Source of the DNA: an uncultured Ignavibacteria bacterium
Lineage (GTDB): Bacteria; Bacteroidota; Ignavibacteria; Ignavibacteriales; Ignavibacteriaceae
DNA: 11,901 nt
Assembly: GCA_937996765.1 (NCBI GenBank)
Contig: CALKUG010000431.1
Span: 1-11,901 of the forward strand
Direction of reading: 5' to 3'
Position numbers and translations under genes: made by a program. This document shows positions 1 to 6,938 of the stretch, piece by piece (position 1 is the stretch's first letter; every line of letters begins with the position of its first letter). The notes under the pieces are model-generated. The model was given only the letters and a program-made list of their open reading frames with translations, did not search any database and had not been told where the DNA came from.

Positions 1-2045
1 GAATTATATGGGGTGTAGAGTGCACCGGTAGCATAACGAAAGCGAGTTGACATTTCCCATTCGGGTGAAAACTGATAGCCGCCGCTAATGTTAAATATTA
101 TTCTTTGGTCGTAGCTACCAAAACGTTCAATACCATCAATCGAAGTAAAACGTGTTTCGTTAAAAGTAAAACTCATAATTCCGTAAAGCGGAATGGTCGA
201 AAGTTTTTTCTGTGCTGAAAATTCAACACCACGGGAATTACCTTTTGATAAAGAGCCAAGTGGTTCAAGACCAAAAGAACTAAAATTATCATCAGCTCCG
301 TTGAAACCAACTCCTGTATTTGCTAAAGATAAATATGGGCGTAGGAAACTTGCGGGGTAGCGTGCGTAATCCTTGTAATACGCCTCAAGTTTAATTTGTA
401 AATCATCTTGAAGGCGGTGGTCAATACCAACTACTAACTGATCTGCCTGAATTGAGTTTAACGAAGTATTGCTTCCGCCTGGTGCCAACCAAATCAGTGA
501 TGGGGCCTGATAGTATCTGCCTATAGATGCTGAAACGTTAGTGAGGTCGGAAATTCTGTAGCCAAAGCCAAAACGGGGACTAAACGAATACTGGTTATCA
601 ATTGCATTAAAATAATCTAATCGTACACCGGCATTTACCGAAACGCGATTCATAAGGAGTATGTGAGTCCAGTTTGCAAAAACCGCAACTTTAACAAAAC
701 GTTTATCGCCGGTGTTTAAAGCGTTAATTGGGAGTGTTTCGCCAAATGAAGTGCGAAATGAAGGGATTTTAATATCGTAGTTTGCCTTGATATCCTTGGC
801 TTCAATTCCTACGTTAAATTCAGACTCTTTAGAAATCTGATACACCATATCGGCTTTAATCTTATTCTCAGCCTCAAATGATTTGTTCAGAAAAATAGGA
901 TTGAGTAGCGAATCGCGTTGCTGTGAATCGAAGTTTGTGAAAACACGACTCACTGAAAGGCGGTAATAGCCTTTATTAAAAAGCTTACGGTAGGTAAGAC
1001 CGGTAACATAATTTAATTGGTCGGTACCAAGAACGCGGGAGTTTGAGAAACGTTGGTCTTCGGTATCGTTAAAAAACTTAACATTTCCATAAGCACCAAC
1101 AAAGATATAATTCAGTTGAGTTGACTTATCTATGTCGTAGTTAATTTTTGTAAGAAGGTCGTAGTATTCCGGAACAAAACCAAAACCGGCTGCTTTGAAA
1201 ATAAAATCAAGAAAACTTCTGCGAGCAGAAAAAATAAAATTCGCTTTCTCTGAGAGAGGTCCTTCGAGGTTGAGTCCGAACTGAGTAGCTGCGATAGTAG
1301 CTTTGCCTCCGAATTTGTCGTTTCTGCCCTCGCGCAAGTCAATTGAAAGCACTGAGGAAAGTTTATCTCCATACAGAACCGGAAAAGCTCCCGTTGAAAA
1401 ACTGGTTTCGCGAACAAAATCGAGATTAATAAAACTCTGTGGACCGCCGCTTGCACCTTGCGTCCCAAAGTGATTGATGTTGGGCACTTCTATACCATCA
1501 ACAATAAAAAGGTTCTCGGAAGGGGCTCCACCACGAACAACTAAATCGTTTCTTCCCGCGCCAACCTGTCCAACACCGGGTAAAACAGAAAGTGCGCGAA
1601 CCACATCTTCAAATCCACCGGGAGAGCGACGAATTTCCTCGTAACCAAAAGTACGGACGGAGTTTATTTCGGTTGGTGAGCGATAAAAGTAATCGGAGGT
1701 TATAGTTGCACCTTGTACTTCAATAGAAGCTTCCACTAAATTAATTTCCACAGAAAAAGGACGTGCATTAGTAACAACAATATCTGTTTTTGTTAGGGTA
1801 ATAAACCCAACAGATGAAACCCTTATTTGATAGGTTCCCGGATTTAAGCCATCTACGGTAAATGTTCCATCTATAGCTGTAGCCGCACCTTTTTCGGCAC
1901 CAACAACTACCACATTTGCAAAGGGTACCGGCTCTTTAGTAGCTGCATTTACCACTTTACCGGTAATGCTTCCACCAATTGCTTCGGCAAAAACCTGAAC
2001 TGCAAGCAGTAAACTTAATGTTAAGATTTTTATTGTAGATTTCAT
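1..2045 (-). CDS. TonB-dependent outer-membrane receptor, C-terminus cut by window edge
   Basis: The frame is open from the ATG at 2045 to the left edge: 681 codons, no internal stop, and the end of the barrel is missing. Residues 1-20 form a Sec signal peptide ending VQVFA before EAIGG. Residues about 22-105 form a carboxypeptidase-like regulatory domain (GSITGKVVNAATKEPVPFAN, then AIDGTFTVDGLNPGTYQIRV). Residues about 125-245 form the plug, with VVRGGAPSENLFIVDGIEVPN as its hallmark and LYGDKLSSVLSIDLREGR at its end. The rest has the alternating aromatic pattern of an outer-membrane beta-barrel, including GRYYQAPSLIWLAP. Such receptors import a bound ligand across the outer membrane using TonB energy. 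The substrate cannot be read from the sequence. No SusD-like partner lies on the visible side, so nothing points to polysaccharide uptake. I see no clear TonB box. It is transcribed divergently from the kinase gene at 2241. Confidence 0.93.
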   Translation of the reverse strand, partial: MKSTIKILTLSLLLAVQVFAEAIGGSITGKVVNAATKEPVPFANVVVVGAEKGAATAIDGTFTVDGLNPGTYQIRVSSVGFITLTKTDIVVTNARPFSVEINLVEASIEVQGATITSDYFYRSPTEINSVRTFGYEEIRRSPGGFEDVVRALSVLPGVGQVGAGRNDLVVRGGAPSENLFIVDGIEVPNINHFGTQGASGGPQSFINLDFVRETSFSTGAFPVLYGDKLSSVLSIDLREGRNDKFGGKATIAATQFGLNLEGPLSEKANFIFSARRSFLDFIFKAAGFGFVPEYYDLLTKINYDIDKSTQLNYIFVGAYGNVKFFNDTEDQRFSNSRVLGTDQLNYVTGLTYRKLFNKGYYRLSVSRVFTNFDSQQRDSLLNPIFLNKSFEAENKIKADMVYQISKESEFNVGIEAKDIKANYDIKIPSFRTSFGETLPINALNTGDKRFVKVAVFANWTHILLMNRVSVNAGVRLDYFNAIDNQYSFSPRFGFGYRISDLTNVSASIGRYYQAPSLIWLAPGGSNTSLNSIQADQLVVGIDHRLQDDLQIKLEAYYKDYARYPASFLRPYLSLANTGVGFNGADDNFSSFGLEPLGSLSKGNSRGVEFSAQKKLSTIPLYGIMSFTFNETRFTSIDGIERFGSYDQRIIFNISGGYQFSPEWEMSTRFRYATGALYTPYN

Positions 2046-2094
2046 CGTTTTCCTTGTTTCTAATAGTATTCTTTATTCGGTAACATTAAACATT

Positions 2095-2104
2095 ACGATA
2101 TCGT
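2095..2104. promoter_or_regulatory. 10-bp perfect palindrome in divergent intergenic region
   Basis: ACGATATCGT reads the same on both strands. It lies 50 bases upstream of the receptor start and 137 bases upstream of the kinase start. Overlapping it is a looser inverted repeat, GATAT near 2097-2101 and ATATC near 2125-2129. The placement between divergent genes suits an operator, but a 10-bp palindrome in AT-rich DNA can occur by chance. No regulator is identified. Confidence 0.25.
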
Positions 2105-2111
2105 TCCATAA
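2102..2111 (+). repeat. Direct repeat CGTTCCATAA, copy 1 (copy 2 at 2211-2220)
   Basis: CGTTCCATAA occurs exactly at 2102-2111 and again at 2211-2220, 109 bases apart and both in the same intergenic region. Copy 1 overlaps the 10-bp palindrome. Copy 2 lies just upstream of the kinase ribosome-binding site. They could be paired binding sites or chance. Confidence 0.3.
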
Positions 2112-2155
2112 TTATTACGAAAACATATCATAAATAAAAGAACAAATCCGTAAAG

Positions 2156-2187
2156 TTTTCACTAACCCAAAAGTTTCTGTATTTTTG
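2156..2187 (+). promoter_or_regulatory. Candidate Bacteroidota-type promoter for the kinase gene
   Basis: TATTTTTG at 2180-2187 fits the Bacteroidota -7 consensus TAnnTTTG at every fixed position. TTTTC at 2156-2160, 19 bases upstream, is an imperfect match to the -33 element TTTG. Transcription would start near 2194, giving a leader of about 45 bases before the ATG at 2241. On the other strand, AAAACATA at 2120-2127 reads TATGTTTT, a one-mismatch -7 for the receptor gene, but its spacing to the nearest TTTG (CAAA at 2143-2146 on the plus strand) is short. Confidence 0.35.
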
Positions 2188-2240
2188 AAAACACAAGAAT
2201 AGTAAAATGGCGTTCCATAAACCGCAAACATCGGAGAATA

Positions 2241-4052
2241 ATGGCAAAGCGAGTAAAACAAGAAAACTCAAGCACAACAAATCAGCAGCATTCACTTTAT
2301 TGCAAAGTGAGTGGGGGAGTGATTGAGTCGTTTATTACGAGCGAGGGAAATAAAGAATATTCCGAGTTTACAGGTGCGGTTTTTAACGATTTGTTTTTGA
2401 TTGTTGGCGATGAAAATAGTGCAACTGAGGAGATAATAAATGCTTCTGGGAAAGCTATTTTTGTTAAAAGTAAAAGAGAAGAGCGCTTTTTTTGTGCATT
2501 CCTCCATTCTGAAGAGGATGATTCAAAAACCATTGTTTTACAAGAATGTGCTGAGGGTATTCCACATCAAGTTTTAAAAAGTACCTATTATACCGGTGTT
2601 GTATTTCAAAGCGGGAACGGGTTCATTTGGGCTAAATCTTTGAACGACTCGCAGTATAGTTATTTTTCAGAAGGATTGTTCCAACTAACAGGTTACAAAT
2701 TCGCTGAAATAGAAAACAAAAAACACGGCTTATTAGAGTTTGCAGTTTCAGAGGGTGTGTATGAATTTATTATGCAAAGGGAGTCTTTTTATAAAGAACT
2801 TACCCAAACGGCACTTTCGCAAGTTTATAAGATTAAAACTGCAAATGGTAGTGAAAAATGGATACGAGAAGTGATAATATGGGAAAAACCGCTACTCGAT
2901 CTCTATCCGATGTTTATTGGATTTGTTGTTGATGAGACAGCATTGCTTCTTGGAAAAGAAGGAGAATCGGCCAAGCTAACCGATTTGCAACAACGCGGGC
3001 GCCAGATGGATAAATTTATTAACAAACTTAGCCACGATCTACGCGCACCATTTACAAGCATTCTTGGATTTAGTGAAATTCTGCTTAATGAACCCGAATT
3101 ACCCGAAAAGGAACGACAAGAGTATCTGGGATATATTCACGAATCATCGGAAAGTGAGTTATCGCATATCAATCACTTATTAGATTGGTCGCGACTTCGA
3201 GTTGGAAAAATTGTACCGGCTCTTCAAAGTTTGCATATGCAGTCGATGGTTTACAACGCGGTATCACAGTTAACCGGTGTGGCAATGCGAAAAAATATTG
3301 AAGTTGCCATTGATATTTCCGAATCCCTCAAAGTTCGTGCAGATGACCGTCTATTACAGCAAGTAATTATTCAGTTGGTATCAAACGCTATAAAGTACTC
3401 ACACGAAGGTTCCATTGTAGAAATCACTTCTGCACCTTTCTCGGATACACATATTGAACTTTCGGTGAAGGATAGTGGCGTAGGCATACACCAAGATGAT
3501 TGGGAAAAGCTGTTTGATATAGAGAAATTTATCGCAAAGCCGGGAACAAAAGGAGAAAAAGGCGGAGGTTTTGGACTAAAACTAACTGCTGAAATTGTAA
3601 AGCAACTTTCCGGTGACCTTTGGTTTTACTCAAAGTTAGGTGAGGGAAGTGAATTCAAAGTTACGCTCCCATTGCCTTCAAAAAATGTGCTGCTTGTATT
3701 TGGTAAAAATAATATATCAGATTTCACACAGTTAACTCGGGAAGTTTGTAGTGATTTTGAAACTACCGAAGTAAACAACGCATACGAGGCACTTGAACAT
3801 ATTGAGCAACAGCTTCCCGCATTGCTTATTGCTTATCATAATTTACCATTAATGAAGGCAAGCCAAATGATGGCTGCGTATTCTTTTGGTAGTGGAAGAA
3901 AATCAATCCCAACTATCATATATTGCGATACTCTTTCTGACGAGATTGAGGCAATGTATTTTAATTTGGGAGCGGTTGCCGTAGTTGATTCTTCTTATTC
4001 GGAAGAATTTTTGCGCTCAAAAATTGCAGAAATACTATTACTCGAACATTAA
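2241..4052 (+). CDS. Soluble PAS-domain histidine kinase with C-terminal pseudo-receiver domain
   Basis: This is a 603-residue cytoplasmic sensor kinase with no signal peptide or membrane segment. Residues 1-110 match nothing I recognise. Residues about 115-235 look like a PAS domain (LFQLTGYKFAEI; VYKIKTANGSEKWIREV). The HisKA domain has the H-box NKLSHDLRAPFTSILGFSE with phospho-acceptor His265. The ATPase domain carries the N-box LVSNAIKYS (Asn382), G1 box DSGVGI (411-416) and G2 box GGGFGLKL (441-448), so the kinase core appears intact. Residues about 482-600 follow the receiver fold, but every catalytic position has changed: Phe487-Gly488 for the acidic pair, Tyr532 for the phospho-accepting Asp, Cys562 for the switch Thr/Ser and Ser584 for the Lys. 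The domain therefore probably cannot be phosphorylated. GGAG at 2233-2236 supports the ATG start. No response regulator is in the window. It heads a run of four closely spaced plus-strand genes. Confidence 0.92.
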   Translation: MAKRVKQENSSTTNQQHSLYCKVSGGVIESFITSEGNKEYSEFTGAVFNDLFLIVGDENSATEEIINASGKAIFVKSKREERFFCAFLHSEEDDSKTIVLQECAEGIPHQVLKSTYYTGVVFQSGNGFIWAKSLNDSQYSYFSEGLFQLTGYKFAEIENKKHGLLEFAVSEGVYEFIMQRESFYKELTQTALSQVYKIKTANGSEKWIREVIIWEKPLLDLYPMFIGFVVDETALLLGKEGESAKLTDLQQRGRQMDKFINKLSHDLRAPFTSILGFSEILLNEPELPEKERQEYLGYIHESSESELSHINHLLDWSRLRVGKIVPALQSLHMQSMVYNAVSQLTGVAMRKNIEVAIDISESLKVRADDRLLQQVIIQLVSNAIKYSHEGSIVEITSAPFSDTHIELSVKDSGVGIHQDDWEKLFDIEKFIAKPGTKGEKGGGFGLKLTAEIVKQLSGDLWFYSKLGEGSEFKVTLPLPSKNVLLVFGKNNISDFTQLTREVCSDFETTEVNNAYEALEHIEQQLPALLIAYHNLPLMKASQMMAAYSFGSGRKSIPTIIYCDTLSDEIEAMYFNLGAVAVVDSSYSEEFLRSKIAEILLLEH

Positions 4053-4056
4053 ACAC

Positions 4057-4061
4057 AGGAG
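4057..4061 (+). promoter_or_regulatory. Ribosome-binding site that fixes the GTG start at 4067
   Basis: AGGAG lies 5 bases ahead of GTG 4067. An ATG at 4065-4067 overlaps the GTG by one base in another frame, but it would encode only 27 codons before a stop. The GTG frame gives a clean signal peptide and the full 254-codon protein, so GTG is the real start. Confidence 0.75.
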
Positions 4062-4066
4062 AAAAT

Positions 4067-4831
4067 GTGCTTAAGAAACTCTTTATTGTTACCGTATTTG
4101 CTCTATCATTTGTCTTTTTTGCTTCAGCTCAAACCGTTGCGGAATTAATTCAGCAAGCTGATGATCATGCAGAAAAAGAATTTAATAATTCAAAGGCACT
4201 CGAAAAGCTGAAGGCAGCAGAAGCAAAAGAATCAAATAATTTTGAAATCCTTTGGCGTTTAAGCAGAACTTATGTTGATTTGGGCGAGCATGTATCCGGC
4301 GAGGATAAACAAATGCAACAATACGACCAAGCAAAAGTGTATGCAGATAAAGCAATTTCGGCAGCTCCCAATAAATCGTTAGGGTATTTACGTCGTGCCA
4401 TAGTTAACGGTAGAATTGCATTATTCAAAGGCGTTTTTAGTGTTGGTGGCGTTGTAAACCAAGTAAAAAAGGATGTTGAAAAAGCAATTCAATTTGGCAA
4501 TGGCGGTAACGAAGTTCAAGCAAGTGCACACTATGTATTAGGAAGAACACACTCAACGGTAAGCGATAAACCTTATTTGGTTCGTGTACCACTCGGACTG
4601 GGTTGGGGAGATTTAGATACGGCGATTGAAGAGCTAAAAAAAGCAGCGCAACTTCGTCCCAATTTCAGAATGATTCGTCTTGAGCTTGCTAAAGCATATA
4701 TTAAAGATGACCAATACAGTGCAGCTCGTGAACAACTTCAGAAAATATCATCGCTTCCAAAACTTGATGAAGATGACGATAAAGTTCTTCAAGAAGCAAA
4801 TAAGTTGCTTACAGAGATTAAAAACAAATAA
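4067..4831 (+). CDS. Exported tetratricopeptide-repeat protein, RMD-like
   Basis: The protein has 254 residues and begins with GTG. Residues 1-21 form a Sec signal peptide (KK, a hydrophobic core, then ASA before Gln22), so the mature protein is periplasmic or surface-exposed; there is no lipobox Cys. The remainder is helical with TPR-like units, for example 40-72 (YVDLGEH at its end), 83-117 and 180-232 (DLDTAIEELKKAAQLRPNFR, then LELAKAYIKDDQYSAAREQL). The ending, an acidic linker LDEDDDKVLQEANKLLTEI, and the spacing of the helices remind me of the RMD (regulator of microtubule dynamics) TPR family, which has bacterial relatives. That resemblance is from memory and untested. TPR proteins usually serve as protein-binding scaffolds; the partner is unknown. 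It sits 14 bases after the kinase gene and 20 bases before the sirtuin gene, probably in one transcript. Confidence 0.85.
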   Translation: MLKKLFIVTVFALSFVFFASAQTVAELIQQADDHAEKEFNNSKALEKLKAAEAKESNNFEILWRLSRTYVDLGEHVSGEDKQMQQYDQAKVYADKAISAAPNKSLGYLRRAIVNGRIALFKGVFSVGGVVNQVKKDVEKAIQFGNGGNEVQASAHYVLGRTHSTVSDKPYLVRVPLGLGWGDLDTAIEELKKAAQLRPNFRMIRLELAKAYIKDDQYSAAREQLQKISSLPKLDEDDDKVLQEANKLLTEIKNK

Positions 4832-4851
4832 TGCTAAAGCCATAGTTTGCT

Positions 4852-5592
4852 GTGGAATTTTCACAATCTTTAATAGAATCCATTTGTAATGCCGAGCACC
4901 TGTTATTTTTTACAGGTGCCGGTATTTCTGCAGAAAGCGGCATTCACACATTTAGAGGCGAGGGCGGACTTTGGAATAAATTTAAACCCGAAGAACTCGC
5001 CAATATGGATGCTTTTATGCGGAACTCCGATTTAGTGTGGGAGTGGTACCAATACCGTAGGTCGGTAGTGCACGCCGCACAACCCAATGCAGGTCATACC
5101 ACAATAGCCGAGCTCGAAAATAACTTTCGTGTTGATGTTGTAACACAAAACATTGACGGTTTACACAGAAGAGCAGGAAGTACGTCAATATATGAACTCC
5201 ACGGGAATATCGATAGAAATTACTGCCTTTCTTGTGGAAAGCGATACGACTATATAAGCTTTGATGGAAGTGCAGCACCGCTCTGCGAACAATGCGGAGG
5301 TAAAATAAGACCGGATATTGTTTGGTTTGGAGAAATGCTACCCACAGGAATATTCGAACAAGCAGAACAAATTGCTCGCGAAGCAGATGTTTGTTTTGTT
5401 GTAGGAACATCGGGGGTTGTTTATCCCGCCGCATATATCCCTTTTGCTGCTCGCGATTACGGAAAAATAATTGTTGAAGTTAATCCCGAAAAAACAGATA
5501 TGACTACCATGAGTACCTATTCGTTACGGGGAAAGTCAGGGGAAGTCTTGCCTGAATTATTCGGCAAGGTTTTAGAAATGAGGAAGCGTTGA
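4852..5592 (+). CDS. cobB: Sirtuin, NAD-dependent protein deacylase (class III type)
   Basis: This 246-residue protein is a full-length bacterial sirtuin. It removes acyl groups from lysines, using NAD and releasing nicotinamide and O-acyl-ADP-ribose, in the cytoplasm. Visible motifs are the NAD-binding GAGISAESGIHTFRG (22-36), QNIDGLH (99-105, in place of QNVDxLH), the catalytic His117 in ELHGN, and a structural zinc site of Cys125/128 and Cys145/148. Tyr66 and Arg69 (WYQYRR) fit the Y-x-x-R pattern that in class III sirtuins favours succinyl and malonyl lysine, so desuccinylase activity is likely. His32 replaces the Pro or Arg more often seen in GI(P/R)TFR. The GTG start is nearly forced: a stop codon lies 9 bases upstream in frame and no good ATG lies near the start of the domain. 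No Shine-Dalgarno site is visible. The 3' end overlaps radA by 4 bases. Confidence 0.95.
   Translation: MEFSQSLIESICNAEHLLFFTGAGISAESGIHTFRGEGGLWNKFKPEELANMDAFMRNSDLVWEWYQYRRSVVHAAQPNAGHTTIAELENNFRVDVVTQNIDGLHRRAGSTSIYELHGNIDRNYCLSCGKRYDYISFDGSAAPLCEQCGGKIRPDIVWFGEMLPTGIFEQAEQIAREADVCFVVGTSGVVYPAAYIPFAARDYGKIIVEVNPEKTDMTTMSTYSLRGKSGEVLPELFGKVLEMRKR
5580..5584 (+). promoter_or_regulatory. Ribosome-binding site for radA inside the sirtuin gene
   Basis: GAGGA lies 4 bases ahead of the TTG at 5589, within the last codons of the sirtuin gene. In the radA frame, a stop at 5553-5555 leaves no ATG or GTG between it and the TTG, so this site settles the start. Confidence 0.7.
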
Positions 5593-6938
5593 AAAAAAGC
5601 AAAACAGTTTTTATTTGTTCCTCTTGCGGAAATCGCTCGATTAAGTGGCAAGGGAAGTGTCCTGAATGTGATGGGTGGAATACATTTGTTGAGGAAAAAG
5701 AAGAAACGGGGAAGTCAGTAGCGGCAGCTGCATCCGGAACGTCAAAACGCACAGTTTCCTTAAAAGAGATTTCAACCAACGATAAAGAACGCATAAAAAC
5801 TTTTATTGATGAGTTCGACAGAGTGCTTGGTGGAGGAATACTCCCTGGTGCAGTGGTGCTTTTGGGCGGTGAACCGGGTATTGGTAAATCCACCCTTGTG
5901 CTACAAGCCGCTGCTGCGTTAGAACAAAAAGTACTTTATGTAACAGGCGAGGAATCTTTAACTCAAATTAAACTACGCGCAGAGCGACTCAAAGTAAAGC
6001 AAGATACTCAAATGCTTTCGGAGAATATGCTCGGTTCCATTCTTTCTACCGCCGAAGAAATCAAACCCAGTGTTTTAATTGTGGATTCTATTCAGACGGT
6101 CTATAACACCGAACTGGAGAATTCACCCGGGACCGTAACACAAATACGTGAGTGTACATATTCGCTCATGGAATTTGCGAAACGAACAGGGGTTGCTGTA
6201 ATTATTATTGGTCATGTTACCAAGGACGGAAGTATAGCAGGACCCAAAATCCTCGAGCACATGGTTGATACAGTTTTGCAGTTTGAGGGTAACTCCAACC
6301 ACAGTTATAGAATTATCCGTGCGCTAAAAAACAGATTTGGCAGTACCAACGAGATTGGCATTTTTGAAATGCACGAAGAGGGATTAATTGAAGTTCGTAA
6401 CCCTTCGGAGTTATTTATCAGTAATGCCGATAAACAACTTTCGGGCTCAGTGGTTACTGCAAGTGTTGAGGGTACCAGACCAATATTACTAGAAGTGCAG
6501 TCTTTAGTTTCGAGCACAGCATTTGGGTATCCGCAAAGAGTTTGCAACGGTTTCGATACTAAACGACTTGCAATGTTGTTGGCGGTTCTCGAAAAACGCG
6601 GAGGAAGACAGCTTTCCAATAACGATGTATTCCTGAATATCGCAGGGGGAATACGCATCGAAGAACCGGCAGCAGATTTAGCAGTTTGCGTAGCAGTGGT
6701 ATCGGCACTTAGTGATAAACCCGTTAAACCAAAAACTGTGGTGATTGGTGAAGTGGGTTTAGGAGGTGAGCTTAGAGCCGTTAGTGCAATAGAAAAGCGG
6801 CTACAAGAATGCGAAAAACTCGGGTTTCAAAACGTAGTATTGCCGGCAGCAAACCTTAAAAAATTCTATTATAAAGGTAAGATTCACTTACTGCCTTGCG
6901 AAACATTACAACAAGCGTTGTACGAAACACTCCATTAA
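5589..6938 (+). CDS. radA: DNA repair protein RadA (Sms), branch-migration ATPase
   Basis: The protein is 449 residues, the usual length for RadA/Sms, a RecA-like ATPase that helps process recombination intermediates by branch migration. The N-terminal zinc finger is C10-x2-C13 and C24-x2-C27. The Walker A motif GEPGIGKST is at 94-102, and Walker B ends at Asp166 (SVLIVDS). The RadA signature KNRFG is at 247-251. Residues about 275-449 form the Lon-like C-terminal domain; it has EEPAADLAV where Lon carries its catalytic Ser, so no protease activity is expected. It begins with TTG inside the sirtuin stop region (cgTTGA), which suggests translational coupling. Its stop overlaps the opposing gene's stop by 4 bases. 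Directly after the stop the plus strand is T-rich, but I see no canonical terminator hairpin. Confidence 0.97.
   Translation: MKKSKTVFICSSCGNRSIKWQGKCPECDGWNTFVEEKEETGKSVAAAASGTSKRTVSLKEISTNDKERIKTFIDEFDRVLGGGILPGAVVLLGGEPGIGKSTLVLQAAAALEQKVLYVTGEESLTQIKLRAERLKVKQDTQMLSENMLGSILSTAEEIKPSVLIVDSIQTVYNTELENSPGTVTQIRECTYSLMEFAKRTGVAVIIIGHVTKDGSIAGPKILEHMVDTVLQFEGNSNHSYRIIRALKNRFGSTNEIGIFEMHEEGLIEVRNPSELFISNADKQLSGSVVTASVEGTRPILLEVQSLVSSTAFGYPQRVCNGFDTKRLAMLLAVLEKRGGRQLSNNDVFLNIAGGIRIEEPAADLAVCVAVVSALSDKPVKPKTVVIGEVGLGGELRAVSAIEKRLQECEKLGFQNVVLPAANLKKFYYKGKIHLLPCETLQQALYETLH

Noticed and set aside
1130..1468. Minus-strand open frame of 112 codons
   Set aside because: It lies wholly inside the plug region of the TonB-dependent receptor in another frame and has no domain-like pattern.
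4065..4148. ATG at 4065 overlapping the GTG start, encoding 27 codons
   Set aside because: It reads out of frame and gives a short Leu-rich peptide; the ribosome-binding site and signal peptide support the GTG frame instead.
5015..5434. Minus-strand open frame of 139 codons opposite the sirtuin gene
   Set aside because: The sirtuin on the plus strand has all its motifs; this frame is a low-complexity, Leu/Arg-rich antisense shadow.
5504..5893. Minus-strand open frame of 129 codons
   Set aside because: It is antisense to the sirtuin/radA junction and the radA Walker A region, with no recognisable motif.
6907..6922. TACAAC-AAGC-GTTGTA hairpin near the end of radA as a terminator
   Set aside because: The stem is only 6 bp, AT-rich and inside the coding region, and the T-run begins about 17 bases later, too far for a standard intrinsic terminator.
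4852..6938. Sirtuin as part of an anti-phage NADase system (for example SIR2-domain defence)
   Set aside because: The protein is a canonical zinc-containing deacylase of normal length with no fused defence domain, and its neighbours are housekeeping genes.
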